Shown one piece after another: positions 49,318 to 60,479 of a DNA stretch of 64,000 nucleotides; the first letter of the stretch is position 1, and every line of letters starts with the position of its first letter. The position numbers were made by a program, and so were the translations under genes. This stretch comes from Dryocosmus kuriphilus (Eukaryota; Arthropoda; Insecta; Hymenoptera; Cynipidae). The stretch lies in assembly GCA_038277395.1 (NCBI GenBank), contig CM076193.1, positions 143,767,813 to 143,831,812 on the forward strand, read 5' to 3'. Below the pieces are notes generated by a model. The model saw only the letters and a list, made by a program, of their open reading frames with translations, had not been told where the DNA came from and searched no databases.

Positions 49318-50590
49318 ATTACATTCTCATCAGAGAAGGTATTAGATTTATGCAAAATTTGACTTTCGCCGATTTCATGAAATCTCCACGTTTTAAGACC
49401 TCCTGAATCCGAAAAAATGGTTTTTACGACCGTGTCTGTCTGTCTGTTGTCGTTGTCGTCGTTGTCGTCGTCTGTTCCCACGATAACTTTCGAAGGACTA
49501 ATCGGATTGGATTGCGCTTTGGCACACTACTTTAAGGTCCAAAAAGAAAGGACGAGTTCGTTAACCAGCGGTTTTTGACCAACGGTTATGGTTTTATCCA
49601 TCAAAAAACGGTTTTCACAAAATCAAAAAATCCATTTTCCGGCTAAACTATCAGAGATACAAAAAAAACGTAAGAAAGTAAAATTGTTCACCTCAAAAAA
49701 ATCTACAAATTTTGTCTTAACCGTTTTTTGATAAAATGAACGGTTTTTGTTTTAATCAAGAAAACGCTATTAAAATTTAAAAACTGTGGTTTCCCGCCAA
49801 AATATTCAAGATACCAAAAAATGGTAAAGAACAAAGTTGTTCAATTTAAAAAGATCTACAAATTTTGTTTTAACGATTTTTTCATAAAATGCACGGTTTT
49901 TGTTTTAATCGATAAAACGTTATTAAAAATTAAAGATTTCAAATTTTCCGCCAAACTATCGAAGATACGGAAAAATAATAACAAACAAAGTTGTTCGTTT
50001 CCAAATTGTCTACAAATTTGTTCTCTATCATTTTTTTGATCAGACGCGTAGTTTTTGAGTTATTCGTGAAATATGTTATGAAATATAAAGAAAACCACTT
50101 TTCAGCAAAACTGTGCAAGATATGAGAAAATATTAACAAGCAGAATTGTTCACCTTGGAAATAGCTACAAAATTTATTTATGAGACTCATCGTTTTACTT
50201 TTAAGAATCGAAATCCTGTATTGTAAAAATTTGGAAAATCAAAAAGAGCTTTACCAATCTATAATGTGTTTTAAAGAAACGTAATTATCGAGCGCGAAGC
50301 GCGAGTGGGTCATGATGAGAATGTATTCCTTAAGGGCGATAGAGCCTTAAGTAAAATAATTTCTTTTGTAATTTCTAATTTAAAGGTTTATACGATCTAT
50401 AAACACCGAGCGCGTAGCGCGAGGTGAATAATCTATCGAGCGCGAAGCGTGAGTGTGCGTAAATAACGTATCGAGCGCGAAGCGCGAGTGCCAACAGACG
50501 CGCGCCCTAGGCGCGCTCATACTTCGCGCGAAGCGCGGCGCGCGTAGCGCGCGATGAGAATGTGCCCGCGCAGCGGGCAGATTTTTTTTG
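49318..50590 (+). repeat. R1 family repeat, best full-length reference copy
   Basis: Head 49318-49630 (ttacattctcatcagagaag, microsatellite tgtctgtctgttgtcgttgt near 49433). Four internal units begin near 49640, 49793, 49949 and 50101, giving a ~153-bp period. The tail has cgagcgcgaagcgcgag-type palindromes at 50289, 50407, 50437 and 50472, then gcgcgccctaggcgcgc, gatgagaatgt, hairpin tgcccgcgcagcgggca and gatttttttt. The 11-base end word acattctcatc at the head is inverted as gatgagaatgt near the tail end. No ORF spans the element. Confidence 0.9.
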
Positions 50591-51339
50591 TTACAGTTAG
50601 GACTTGCTAACGTAGTAGGTACTATTGTTTATAGGCATTAACATTTGGATGACTACTTTATGTGTAAATTAGACCATTTATTTAAACATAGAGTATAAAT
50701 TGTTGTTTCGTAATATTCATTCAAACATTGTTTATAATATTAATATATTAAAAATACTCTAAAATTTCCGAATGAATTTTTCGAAAATTTACATAAATTT
50801 CAGAAAACTTTCGTACTCTATCTTTAATTTTGGTAATATCACCGTTCGATTTTTGTCCGACATTTTTAAATTAATATTTTCACAGTAAAATATGTTACCA
50901 GTGACCCCTGAAAACTTTTCAAAGAAAATTTCCATAAGATAGGTACTTATGCTTCCGAATCTGCCGTTTTCAAAGACTGAAAATTCCGCTTAGCGTCTAT
51001 AACTAAATTATTTTAAATAATGAAAAAATTGTTGCTATTTTTTCTGTCCCGTTACGGATTTGGAATTCTTGACCCTTTAACATAATGAACACATTTTGTT
51101 TTATCTTATATCGAGAAAAAAAAAAATTTTTCAAAAATTTGGATGACTAAAATTTGCGCTACGTGGAAAAATCATCCTCATATCTTTTCTTTTCCGGACA
51201 AGACGTAGAGTGGCGAGCAAAGTGTTATTTTTGAGGTAATGTTTTTCTTTTTTAAATCGTTCCCTTGATTATTTTGCCTCTGAACGAAATAAATTTATAA
51301 TGGGCTACTTGAGCCGGGGCCCATAATTTCAGGATGGTC

Positions 51340-51900
51340 ATTGAACCGGGAATTTCTTGAGACTGGTAAATAACAGTAAATTTATTTTTTGACAGGAAAT
51401 TTTTTAATTTTTAATAGAAAAACATAATGTCTGATTAGCTCAAATTAAAAATTTTTAAAATGCTAATGCTTAAATTTGAAATTTCACAATTTTAGTTCCT
51501 TCGAGTTTCAAAACCTTAGTGCTTTGAGTTTGAAATCTTCAATAAATTATTTTTAAATATTGGCTTTTAATGGCTTCAAAATCGATTTTTGAATAACATT
51601 TTGCAACTTGACAAAATATTCTAATGAAATGTTGTAAACTGAAAAAAATGCAACGTTTCAAAACTGAAGTTTCACATTTTTAATGTTAAGGTAAAGTGAA
51701 AGTCATGTATGCCTTATTGCATTCGAAATTGAACTTGTTTGGTTTTGTTTAATTTTGTTTTGAATGTCTCAAATTTAAAATTATTCAGTTTTAAAAGCTT
51801 GATTTGATAATCTTGGTTTTAATTTGTAATTGTTAGATTGAAAATTAAAATTTTTTATTAGTTTTTTGGTCCTATTGTTCGAATTTCTTTTTTAGAACAC
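51340..51900. repeat. Degenerate AT-rich repeat tract with GGTCATTGAACCGGGA edge
   Basis: Opens with aggatggtcattgaaccggg, similar to the left edge of the tract at 30727, and continues with TTCAATTT-type words. No coding signal. Confidence 0.5.
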
Positions 51901-52239
51901 GAGAAAATATCTACGTTGGGCTTGGTTCGAACAAGAAAATCCCGATTTTTTTTCTCGTTTTCTAAAACAAAGTAAAAAGGTAGCACAACAAAATTAAGGC
52001 AACAATTTTAAAAATGAAAAGAAAAATTTACTTCTGCTGTTTCAAAAAATTGTTTAGAAAAATATTTAAAAGTACATACCCGTGTGGAAATTGACCAGCT
52101 TAGCCTTTTTTAATTAGTGGCCCTCTAAAGGCCCCACAAAGGCGGCCCACTGTGGAAATGCCCAGCTGGGCCCTCGCAAGGGCCTGCATATTTGCCCCTT
52201 TATTTTTGGTACAAAAAATTCTAAGTCCGATCACCAGTT

Positions 52240-52640
52240 AAACAACAAATTTAAAAATTGCTACAAAAACAAACATTAGATTGTTATGAAAAATTCCAAA
52301 AAGCCCTTTTATCATGATTTTTTTTTTTTTTTCAAAATCTTCAAAAATTATTAAAATTTCCAAAAAAATCCAAAAATATTCAAATATTCCAAAAATTTCC
52401 AAAATTTTTAAGACTAAAATTTTGAGAATTTTGGTCATTTTTGAAATTTTGGAGAATTTTGGAAGTTTTAGAGAATATTGGAAATTTTGAGAATTTTGGA
52501 AATTTTAGAAAATATTAGAAATTTTGCTAATATTGAAAATTTTTGAGAATTTTGTTAATTTTTGAAAATTTGAAGAATTTTTGAAATTTTTGAGAATTTT
52601 GGAAGTTTGGAAACTTTTAAAAACATGTCGAGTTTCCAAA
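52240..52640. repeat. AT-rich minisatellite (aaattttgagaattttgg units)
   Basis: Irregular 15-20-base units such as gagaattttggaaattttag repeated over about 400 bases. The first part is the reverse complement in texture, so the array is itself roughly palindromic around 52420. Confidence 0.7.
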
Positions 52641-52719
52641 TATGTGAAAATATATAACCCTGCACCGTCCCTGGCTTTTTCAAGGAAACACTTGGATTCG
52701 TTTTTGACAAAAAAGTTCA

Positions 52720-52810
52720 AGTTGTCAAATAGCTCATTCGGCTAGGGCGTGCGGTAATTTACATAAGGTTAGTTTTCGGAATGCTAGGTAGTGTTCGAAT
52801 CCTCAGCGGG
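52720..52810 (+). repeat. tRNA-derived SINE head or tRNA pseudogene
   Basis: tagctcattcggctagggcg resembles a Pol III A box (TRGCNNARYNGG) and gtgttcgaatcctc a B box (GGTTCGANTCC), about 50 bases apart, slightly wide for a plain tRNA. The acceptor stem does not pair convincingly, so a functional tRNA is unlikely. The (TA)n run at 52850 could be the SINE tail. Confidence 0.5.
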
Positions 52811-52845
52811 TGCGATTTTTCATAGTAATTAGGCGTGCTATTATA

Positions 52846-52849
<4 letters not shown>

Positions 52850-52884
<35 letters not shown>
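52850..52884. repeat. (TA)n microsatellite
   Basis: About 17 uninterrupted TA units. Confidence 0.95.
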
Positions 52885-52889
<5 letters not shown>

Positions 52890-53239
52890 ATTTTTTTTGC
52901 ATTCTAAACACATCTACTTACAAAATCCGATCAGATCTATACAGACTTTTTTCCTTAATGGTTCTATAAGCCATTTGGTGGAGGGAGAGCTTAGCTGGGC
53001 ACTACAGAGGGCAACCTTATTGGCCCTTCGAGGGCAACCTACGTGGGGCCTTCGAAGGCGAGCGTGTCGAAACTATGTTGGCCCTTCGTAGTTTGCCAAG
53101 GGAGGGCCAGCGTAATAAATGGGCAAATTACGGGGGCCCTAGCGGGGGCCAGCTAAAAATTTCCACACGAGTAATGTTAATTTTAATTTTTAATTTCTTA
53201 ATTTTCCCGAGGGGTCGACCACTCTCAGTTTTGGTGTAC

Positions 53240-53530
53240 GAGGAATACATTCTCAAAGAATACTTCAGAATACTTGAGAGTACGTGGGAATACTTTTTAA
53301 ATACTTCGGAATATTTAGGAATACGTCGAAATATCCGTGAATACAAGGAATACTTTAAATATGAGGCAATATTTGAGAATACTTAAAAATATTGAGGAAT
53401 ACTTGGAAATATTTTGGAATATATTTCAGTGCAAATCACGGAATACTTGGAATATGAGGGAATATTTAAGAATACTTGGGTATATTCAGGAATATCAAGA
53501 ATATATGGGAATACGTAGGAATATTGAATT
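53240..53530 (+). repeat. Minisatellite of GGAATACTT-type units
   Basis: About twenty degenerate units based on gaatacttnngaata, e.g. gaatacttgagagtacgtgg and ggaatacttggaaatatttt, in head-to-tail order for nearly 300 bases. The open frames across it only reflect the repeat. Confidence 0.8.
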
Positions 53531-54649
53531 GCGCATCAAACGTCCGAAACATTGCAAATTAAAAATATGGTTTTTTTGTTCATTTTCGAAATTTATTATT
53601 TTTGACAATTAAATGTAACAGATTAATTTTTCTCGTTTATGTTTGAAAACTGCCAAATAAAAAGTCGGTAAGTTTTAACAAAGTTTCTATTCATCCGCAG
53701 CTTTTTCGACGAACAGCCCAGGCGGGATTGGCACCTACCTCCCCCTTCCCCCGTGTAGTTCCGCCAATCAGGTTTCGCTATTAGTCCGAAAAAGCTGGGC
53801 GACTAACCACGGACAAATTTGAATGGTTTTCAGTTTTGAAACAAAAGAAAATTTTCAATGATTTTCATTTGAAGATGGAAAATTATTTTGATCTAATTTA
53901 TCTATTTATTTTATCTAATTTAGTCGAATTTTTTTTTTATTCTAATTAATTTTTACATTCTCATCAGAGAAGGTATTAGATTTATGTAAAATTTGACTTT
54001 CGCGGATTTCATGAAATCTCCACGTTTTGAGACCCCCTGAGTCCGAAAAAAACGGTTTTTACGACGGTGTGTGTCTGCCTGTTGTTGTCGGCGTCGTTGT
54101 CGTGGTTGCGATAACTTTCGAAGGACTAATCGGATTGGAGTGCGCTTTGGCACACTTCTTTAAAGCGTAAAAATTTATGACGAGTTCTTTAACCAGCCAC
54201 TTTTGACCAACGGTTATGGTTTTATCCATCAAAAACGGTTTTCACAAAATCAAAAAATCTGTTTTCCGGCCAAACTATGAGAGATACAAGAAAAATGTAA
54301 GAAAAATAAAATTGTTCATCTCAACAAAATCTACAAATTTTGTCTTAACCATTTTTTGATAAAATGAATGGTTTTTGTTTTAATCAAGAAAACGCTATTA
54401 AAATTAAAAAACTCTGGTTTCCCGCTAAAATATTCAAGATACAAAAAAAATGGTAAAGAACAAAGTTTTTCAATTTAAAAAGATCTACAAATTTTGTTTT
54501 AACCATTTTTTGATAAAATGCACGGTTTTTGTTTTAATCTATAAAACGTTATTAAAAATAAAAAATTTCAAATTTCCCGCCAAACTATGCAGCATACGGA
54601 AAAATGATAATAAACAAAGTTGTTCGCCTCAAAAAGAGATATCTACAAA

Positions 54650-56562
54650 GGACCCCGCACCAAATGTACAGAAAATAGCTTTATGATAAAAAATTATAAA
54701 TATAATTTTTTTTTTTACATTTTAGAACTTGAAAACTGAAAATTCTAAAGAAAAAACTAAGAAAAATGGACAGATTTTCGACAAACACTTGTCAAAGTTT
54801 CAATTTTTACATGTATTTTAATGGAAAAATGCTTATTTTAGTGAAATGTTTTTTTTTTTCCCAAACCTCTATGATAGATTTGGCTAAAGGTTTTACATTT
54901 TGACAATCAGACTTACCATAACAAAAGGTTCATACTCAGGAACTAAAAAGATTAACGATTTTTTGGATATACAGCATGTTTTTGGGGGTGTTATCATACC
55001 TTAAACATCTAAGTATGGAAATCATCATTTCTTATTAACTGCAATCACTATCACTTTGACAAAAAAAATCTTTTTCAAAATTTTTCAATGTAAATAGAGT
55101 CTCCTATTTTTGGGATCCTCAAAAATACTAATTCTGATTTTTGGCCTCCAACCCTTATCGCCAAAAACCACCCCACAACTACCACGAAGATAAGACTTTT
55201 TCAAAAAAAATCTTTTTCACAATTTTTCAATGTAAATAAAGTCTCCTATTTTTTGGATCCGCTAAAATACCAATTCTGATTTTTAGGCTCCAACCCTTAT
55301 CGCCAAAAACCACTCCACAACTACCACGAAAATAAGACTTTTTCAAAAAAAATCTTTTTCAGAATTTTTCAATGTAAATCGAGTCTCCTATTTTTGGGAT
55401 CCTCAAAAATACCAATTCTGATTTTTGGTTCCAACCCTTATCGCCAAAAACCATCCCACAGCTACCACGAAGGTAAGACTTTTTCAAAAAAAATCTTTTT
55501 CAGAATTTTTCAATGTAAATAAAGTCTCCTATTTTTGGGATCCGCTAAAATGCCAATTCTGATTTTTGGTTCCAACCCTTATCGCCAAAAACCACCCCAC
55601 AGCTACCACGAAGGTAAGACTTTCAAAAAAAATCTTTTTCAGAATTTTTCAATGTAAATAAAGTCTCCTATTTTTGGGATCCGCTAAAATACCAATTCTG
55701 ATTTTTAGGCTCCAACCCTTATCGCCAAAAACCACTCCAAAACTACCACGAAAATAAGACTTTTTCAAAAAAAAATCTTTTTCAGAATTTTTCAATGTAA
55801 ATCGAGTCTCATATTTTTGGGATCCTCAAAAATACCAGTTCCCAAAAATAGGAGACTCGATTTACATTGAAAAATTCTGAAAAAGATTTTTTTTTTAAAA
55901 GTCTTATCTTCGTGGTAGTTGTGGGGTGGTTTTTGGCGATAAGGGTTGGGGCCCGAAAATCAGAATTGTTATTTTTGAGGATCCCAAAAATAGGAGGCTC
56001 TATTTACATTGAAAAATTCTGAAAAAGATTTTTTTTGTAAAAGTCTTATCTTCGTCGTAGTTGTGGGGTGATTTTTGGCGATAAGGGTTGGAACTCAAAA
56101 ATCAGAATTGGTATTTTTGAGGATCCCAGAAATAGGAGACTCTGTTTACATTGAAAAATTCTGAAAAAGATTTTTTTTGGTAAAGTGATAGTGATTGTAG
56201 TTAATAAGAAATGATGATTTCCATACTTAGATGTTTAAGGTATGATAACACCCCCAAAAAAAACATGCTGTATATCCAAAAAATCGTTAATCTTTTTAGT
56301 TCCTGAGTATGAACCTTTTGTTATGGTAAGTCTGATTGTCAAAAGAGGTTTTGAGAAAAAAAAAACATTTCACTAAAATAATCATTTTTCCATTAAAATA
56401 CATGTAAAAATTGAAACTTTGACAAGTGTTTGTCAAAAATCTGTCCATTTTTCTTAGTTTTTTCTTTTGAATTTTCAGTTTTCAGGTTCTAGAATGTAAA
56501 AAAAAATTATATTTATAATTTTTTATCATAAGGCTATTTTCTGTACATTTGGTCCGGGGTCC
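54650..56562. mobile_element. 1.9-kb palindromic element with ~400-bp inverted ends and internal tandem repeats
   Basis: Ends ggaccccgcaccaaatgtac and, inverted, ggaccccggaccaaatgtac. The inverted match continues for about 400 bases on each side (to about 55060 and 56165; e.g. ggtatgataacacccccaaa on the right against tgttatcataccttaaac on the left). The middle is a tandem array of ~140-bp units in opposite orientations. There is no ORF of note. Compared with intact R1 units, no target-site duplication is visible. Confidence 0.88.
55063..56185. repeat. ~140-bp tandem array, about six units forward then three inverted
   Basis: Forward units start near 55063, 55203, 55343, 55484, 55625 and 55765 (words aatctttttcagaatttttc, gtctcctatttttgggatcc, aacccttatcgccaaaaacc). 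From about 55845 the same unit continues in reverse complement (ggttttt­ggcgataagggtt-type words) to 56185, so the array mirrors itself inside the palindromic element. Confidence 0.88.
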
Positions 56563-57099
56563 TTTGCTCTCTATCATTTTTTTGAGCAGACGCGTAGTTT
56601 TTGATTTATTCGTGAAATATATCATGAAATATAAAGAAAACCACTTTTCAGCAAAACTATGCAAGATATGTGAAAATATTAAGAAGCAGAATAATTATTC
56701 ACCTTGGAAAGAGCTACAAAATTTATTTATAAGACTAATCGTTTTACTTTTAAGAATCGAAATCCTGTATTGTGAAAATTTGGAAAATCACTAAATAACT
56801 TTACCAATCTACAATGTGTTTTAAAAAAATGTAATTTATCGAACGCGAAGCGCGAGTATCATGATGAGAATGTATTCCTTAAGGGCGATAGAACCTTAAG
56901 TAAAATAATTTCTTTTGTAATTTTTAATTTAAAGGTTTATACTATCCATAAACACCGAGCGCGTAGCGCGAGGTGAATAATCTATCGAGCTCGAAGCGCG
57001 AGTACCAACAGACGCGCGCTCATACTCCGCGCGATGAGAATGTGCCCGCGAAGCGGGCAGATTTTTTTATTTAATGTAATCTAATTTATTTCTAGTTTA

Positions 57100-59030
57100 A
57101 AATTTTAAAGTCTAACGCTTTGAAATAGTACAATTATTAATTAAATTTATTAAATCATATTAATTAAATAAAAAAAAAAATCCAACTTGAAAAGTTTGAA
57201 ATTTAAAAATATATATAATGCCGAAAAACATGTCTGCCAGTCGGCAATAATTGGCAACTACACTTACAGTAGTCAGTTTCTTATACTATAATGGAAATGG
57301 AAATTTTCATTGAAAAACACGTAAACATCCAACTTGAGAAGATGAATCCTCGGATGAATCTTTATCTTACTTTCCTTTCTGCATTGACAGACACCATAAT
57401 TATTCATTGATCAAATTTAGTGCTGTTATCAATTTATTCTTTGCAAAAATAATACTTTAGAATTTAGTGTGCGAATTAACAGTAAGTAAAAAAGTTATAA
57501 ACTTAAACCTCGGATTTAAATGACATGCAATAGTTTATAAATTTTGTCCAAGTCATCACTAAATTAGACCAAAGAGCCGTGGTTTTAAATAAGTTATTTC
57601 AATAAGGAAACAACTGCTATTTTTAGCGGTATTTTGTAGGGGGAAAAAATTGAAACATGTATAACAAGGTCCCAGTGAATAGAGAAAAGATGGTGATAAG
57701 TAATCTGAAAACATGAGTGCGTCAGTGCAGTATTATAGTCGAGCGCTCTTCTGGGATATAATACAACAAGAGACCACAAGGCGAGGAGAACACTCAGATT
57801 GCTTGTGTGGAGTATGGATTTCAGTATTACCTTAGAACAAAAAACAATGTGCGCAATTACAATCCTTTCAAGTCATTGCCATCGACACACTAATCATTAA
57901 TCACACACCACAAAGGATTCTGACGATTTCCTCCTTGGAACAAAACGAAGAAAGAGAGAAAAAGAAGTCTCAATTGAAAACGACCCACATTAGATTTTGA
58001 GTGTCTTAAAACCGAGCTTAAAACTTGAACAAAAGGTGAGAATAATATGTAAATAGAGAAGTGCACAAATTGAACGAATTGACTTTTTTCATCCTGTTCA
58101 ATTATTTCTATAAATTGTTGTCAAATGTAAAAACGAGGGCCTGAAAATCGGAATTTTATTGAGAAAATGAATTGGAGTGAAGGCTGTTTTATTAATTGTA
58201 AGAATTATACGTTCGAGAAACGTGGCATTTCATTGACAGATTCTGAACACATCATCGAGATACAGCTGATGATTCATTTTAAATTCGTCGCGACACGTGA
58301 AAGCTAGTAAAGTGAGCTTACGCGTATCCGATTTGTTTATCAGGTTTCAGATTTTAATGGAAGTAAAAGTTGAGCTAAGGCTGAGATTAAAGGAAAGTAA
58401 ATGCAATCAAGAGATATCAAACTTCAGACCTAGAAATTATTTACAGGCTTCGAGAAATGCTTCACAGAAACATGAGTTGTCAATAAAAATGTAGGTGTAG
58501 TATAATTTGATTTTCATAGAAGCGAATTTTTGATTCTATTTTAATTACTAAAGTCAGTCAGGCCCGCCTTGGACCGATTCGGGGCCATTTTGAACGAAAT
58601 CAGTCGAAATTATTGAACTCATATGATTTTATCCGTCTGGGGGAAAAATTCGGTGATCTGAAGAAAGAGATTATTTTCATCGTGAAAAGCAACGAACTCG
58701 AACACGTGTTCACTTCGACAGTGGGGGAAATCTTTGTTCACACGTGGAATAGGGGAAAACGGTATTCTTTGCGTTTTCACTTGGCCTCAAGTCTCAGCCT
58801 TTGGTGCTGCTGGATTCAGTTTATTATAGTTGATATGCGATAGTGGATACGCCTTACACTGACAGTAACGAAGCTAGAAATGTTCAACTCCCTTTTTCTA
58901 CATTTGAAATAAATATGTCAAATTAAAAAAATATAAAAATGAGGCTGAAAGTAGCTTAAAAAGGGCAGATTTCTAGTAGATGTGATTAATTATACAAGAA
59001 TTTCAATAGAAAACTTTCTTTTCATTTGAA
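57100..59030. other. Intron sequence with no recognised feature
   Basis: Unique-looking AT-rich sequence. Short open frames at 58297-58494 and 58613-58843 have no recognisable motif and no coding-like composition. Nothing else seen. Confidence 0.4.
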
Positions 59031-59039
59031 AAGTAATAT

Positions 59040-60430
59040 ATAATTTTATGAAATTTAAATTTCGCGCGAAAATAAGCAAGAAATTTGAAGGTTATGTGTC
59101 TCAAGTGTGGCGCGTGTGGTGTTAGAATCTTGGCACGAAATTTAAAATGCAGAGGCTAATTTTTGTAGATTTGAAGAGTATGAGCAGGTTTTCATTACAT
59201 ATTGTGTATTTTTAGGCAGACATTTTTTAACTGTAATTTCAGATTGTTCCAAATTGCAGTTATGTTCAATTCTGAATGCCGAAATAAACTGGATTTTAAG
59301 TTTTAACGCTTTTGTTACGATATTTTTAAGTTTGAATCTTCAAATTAAAACATAGTTACTACTTTATTTCTAATCTTTCAATTGAATGAGGTTGAAATTC
59401 GAAATTTTCAATATTGAATTCTGCTAAATTCCAATTTTTAGGGTTTTACAGCTTTAGTTTAAAATTCAAATTATACAAGTTTTAACAATGTATTCTAAAG
59501 ATTTGTAATTTTGTACTTTTTAATTTGAAATTGTTTAATTCTTAATGCACTTCTAATTATTTAATTAATATTTTAATTTTTAATTTCAAGAGTTTTTTTT
59601 TAAATTTTGAATGGTTCCAAATTGAAATGGATTAACTTTTAATGCTTCAGTTAATCAGTTTGAAGATGTACGATTTTGTTTAATTAACGTTAAAAATTTT
59701 TTAGCATTGAAATTTAAAATATTACAAATACTTCAAATTTATATTAGTTTAAGTAGAAATGTTACAAGTTTTTATTTATCTACTGCTTAAGGCTTGAAGA
59801 TATAAAATTGTGAAAGTTTGACCGTTTAAAATCTTTAATTGATGAATTTTCGATGTCTTTAAAATTTAAATTGTATCAGTTTGCAGCAATTTCAATGTGG
59901 AATTTCTGAAATTTAATGTTTTCATTTGTTTCAAACTTTAAATTGTTAAATTCCACATTATTTGGATTCTCATTATTTAAATATGTAATTTACAATAGAT
60001 TATAATAATTAAATTGTGTTTTCATTTGAGTATATCAAAATTGGAAGTTTGTATCAATTTTTTTTAATTTAAAATTTAATTTTACATTCCGATTCTATTA
60101 AATTTATTTTTTAATATTGAAGTTATGTGTATTGCTTTGCTTCCAAATTTATTATTGTTTAATTTAGATTCTTTGAAATTTGAGATTATATTCTTTCGAG
60201 CGCTTTTATAATAAAAATGTTAAATTGTGAATGTTTTTCATTTAAATATTTTAAAATTTTTAACATATTGGAAATTTAAAATAAATTTGAACATTTGAAT
60301 TTGATAGTGTTTGACTTTCAAACTTTAATTAATAAACGGAAATCATCTGATAATCAATTATCAAATTAGGTAGTAATTATGGTAATTATATTGTCATTCG
60401 ATTAAGATCTTTTATTTACTGTCCAACTAC
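59040..60430. repeat. Degenerate AT-rich repeat tract
   Basis: About 1.4 kb of TTTAATTTGAAATT-type words, the second longest such tract in the window. Confidence 0.5.
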
Positions 60431-60479
60431 TGAAGAATCAGTAATTCTCATTCACTGAATTAACTCAGAAACAACTTGT

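Larger units (their letters stand above)
52078..53171. mobile_element. ~1.1-kb element with CCCGTGTGGAAATT-type inverted ends
   Basis: Left end acccgtgtggaaattgacca; right end, inverted, actcgtgtggaaatttttag. Both run into gctgggc/ggcccttcg-rich subterminal arrays (52125-52195 and 52985-53160). Between them lie a TTTTGGAAATTTTGAGAA minisatellite (52240-52640), a tRNA-like segment (52720-52810) and a (TA)17 run (52850-52884). No transposase frame is present, so it is non-autonomous and probably compound. Confidence 0.65.
53953..57067 (+). repeat. R1 family repeat, full-length copy interrupted by a 1.9-kb element
   Basis: R1 sequence runs 53953-54649 (head, microsatellite near 54070, units near 54262, 54417 and 54575) and resumes at 56563-57067 with the last unit and the GC-rich tail (cgagcgcgtagcgcgag near 56956, hairpin tgcccgcgaagcgggca then gatttttt at 57041-57067). 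The break falls exactly inside the conserved unit word ctacaaa|tttgttctctat. Confidence 0.88.

Noticed and set aside
50280..50590. GC-rich palindromes (CGAGCGCGAAGCGCGAG) looked like bacterial REP/BIME sequence or bacterial contamination
   Set aside because: The same tails recur at the end of R1 copies inside introns of clear animal genes, in both orientations, so they belong to the genome.
53075..53612. Overlapping open frames rich in Tyr/Glu/Arg repeats
   Set aside because: They are translations of the GGAATACTT minisatellite.
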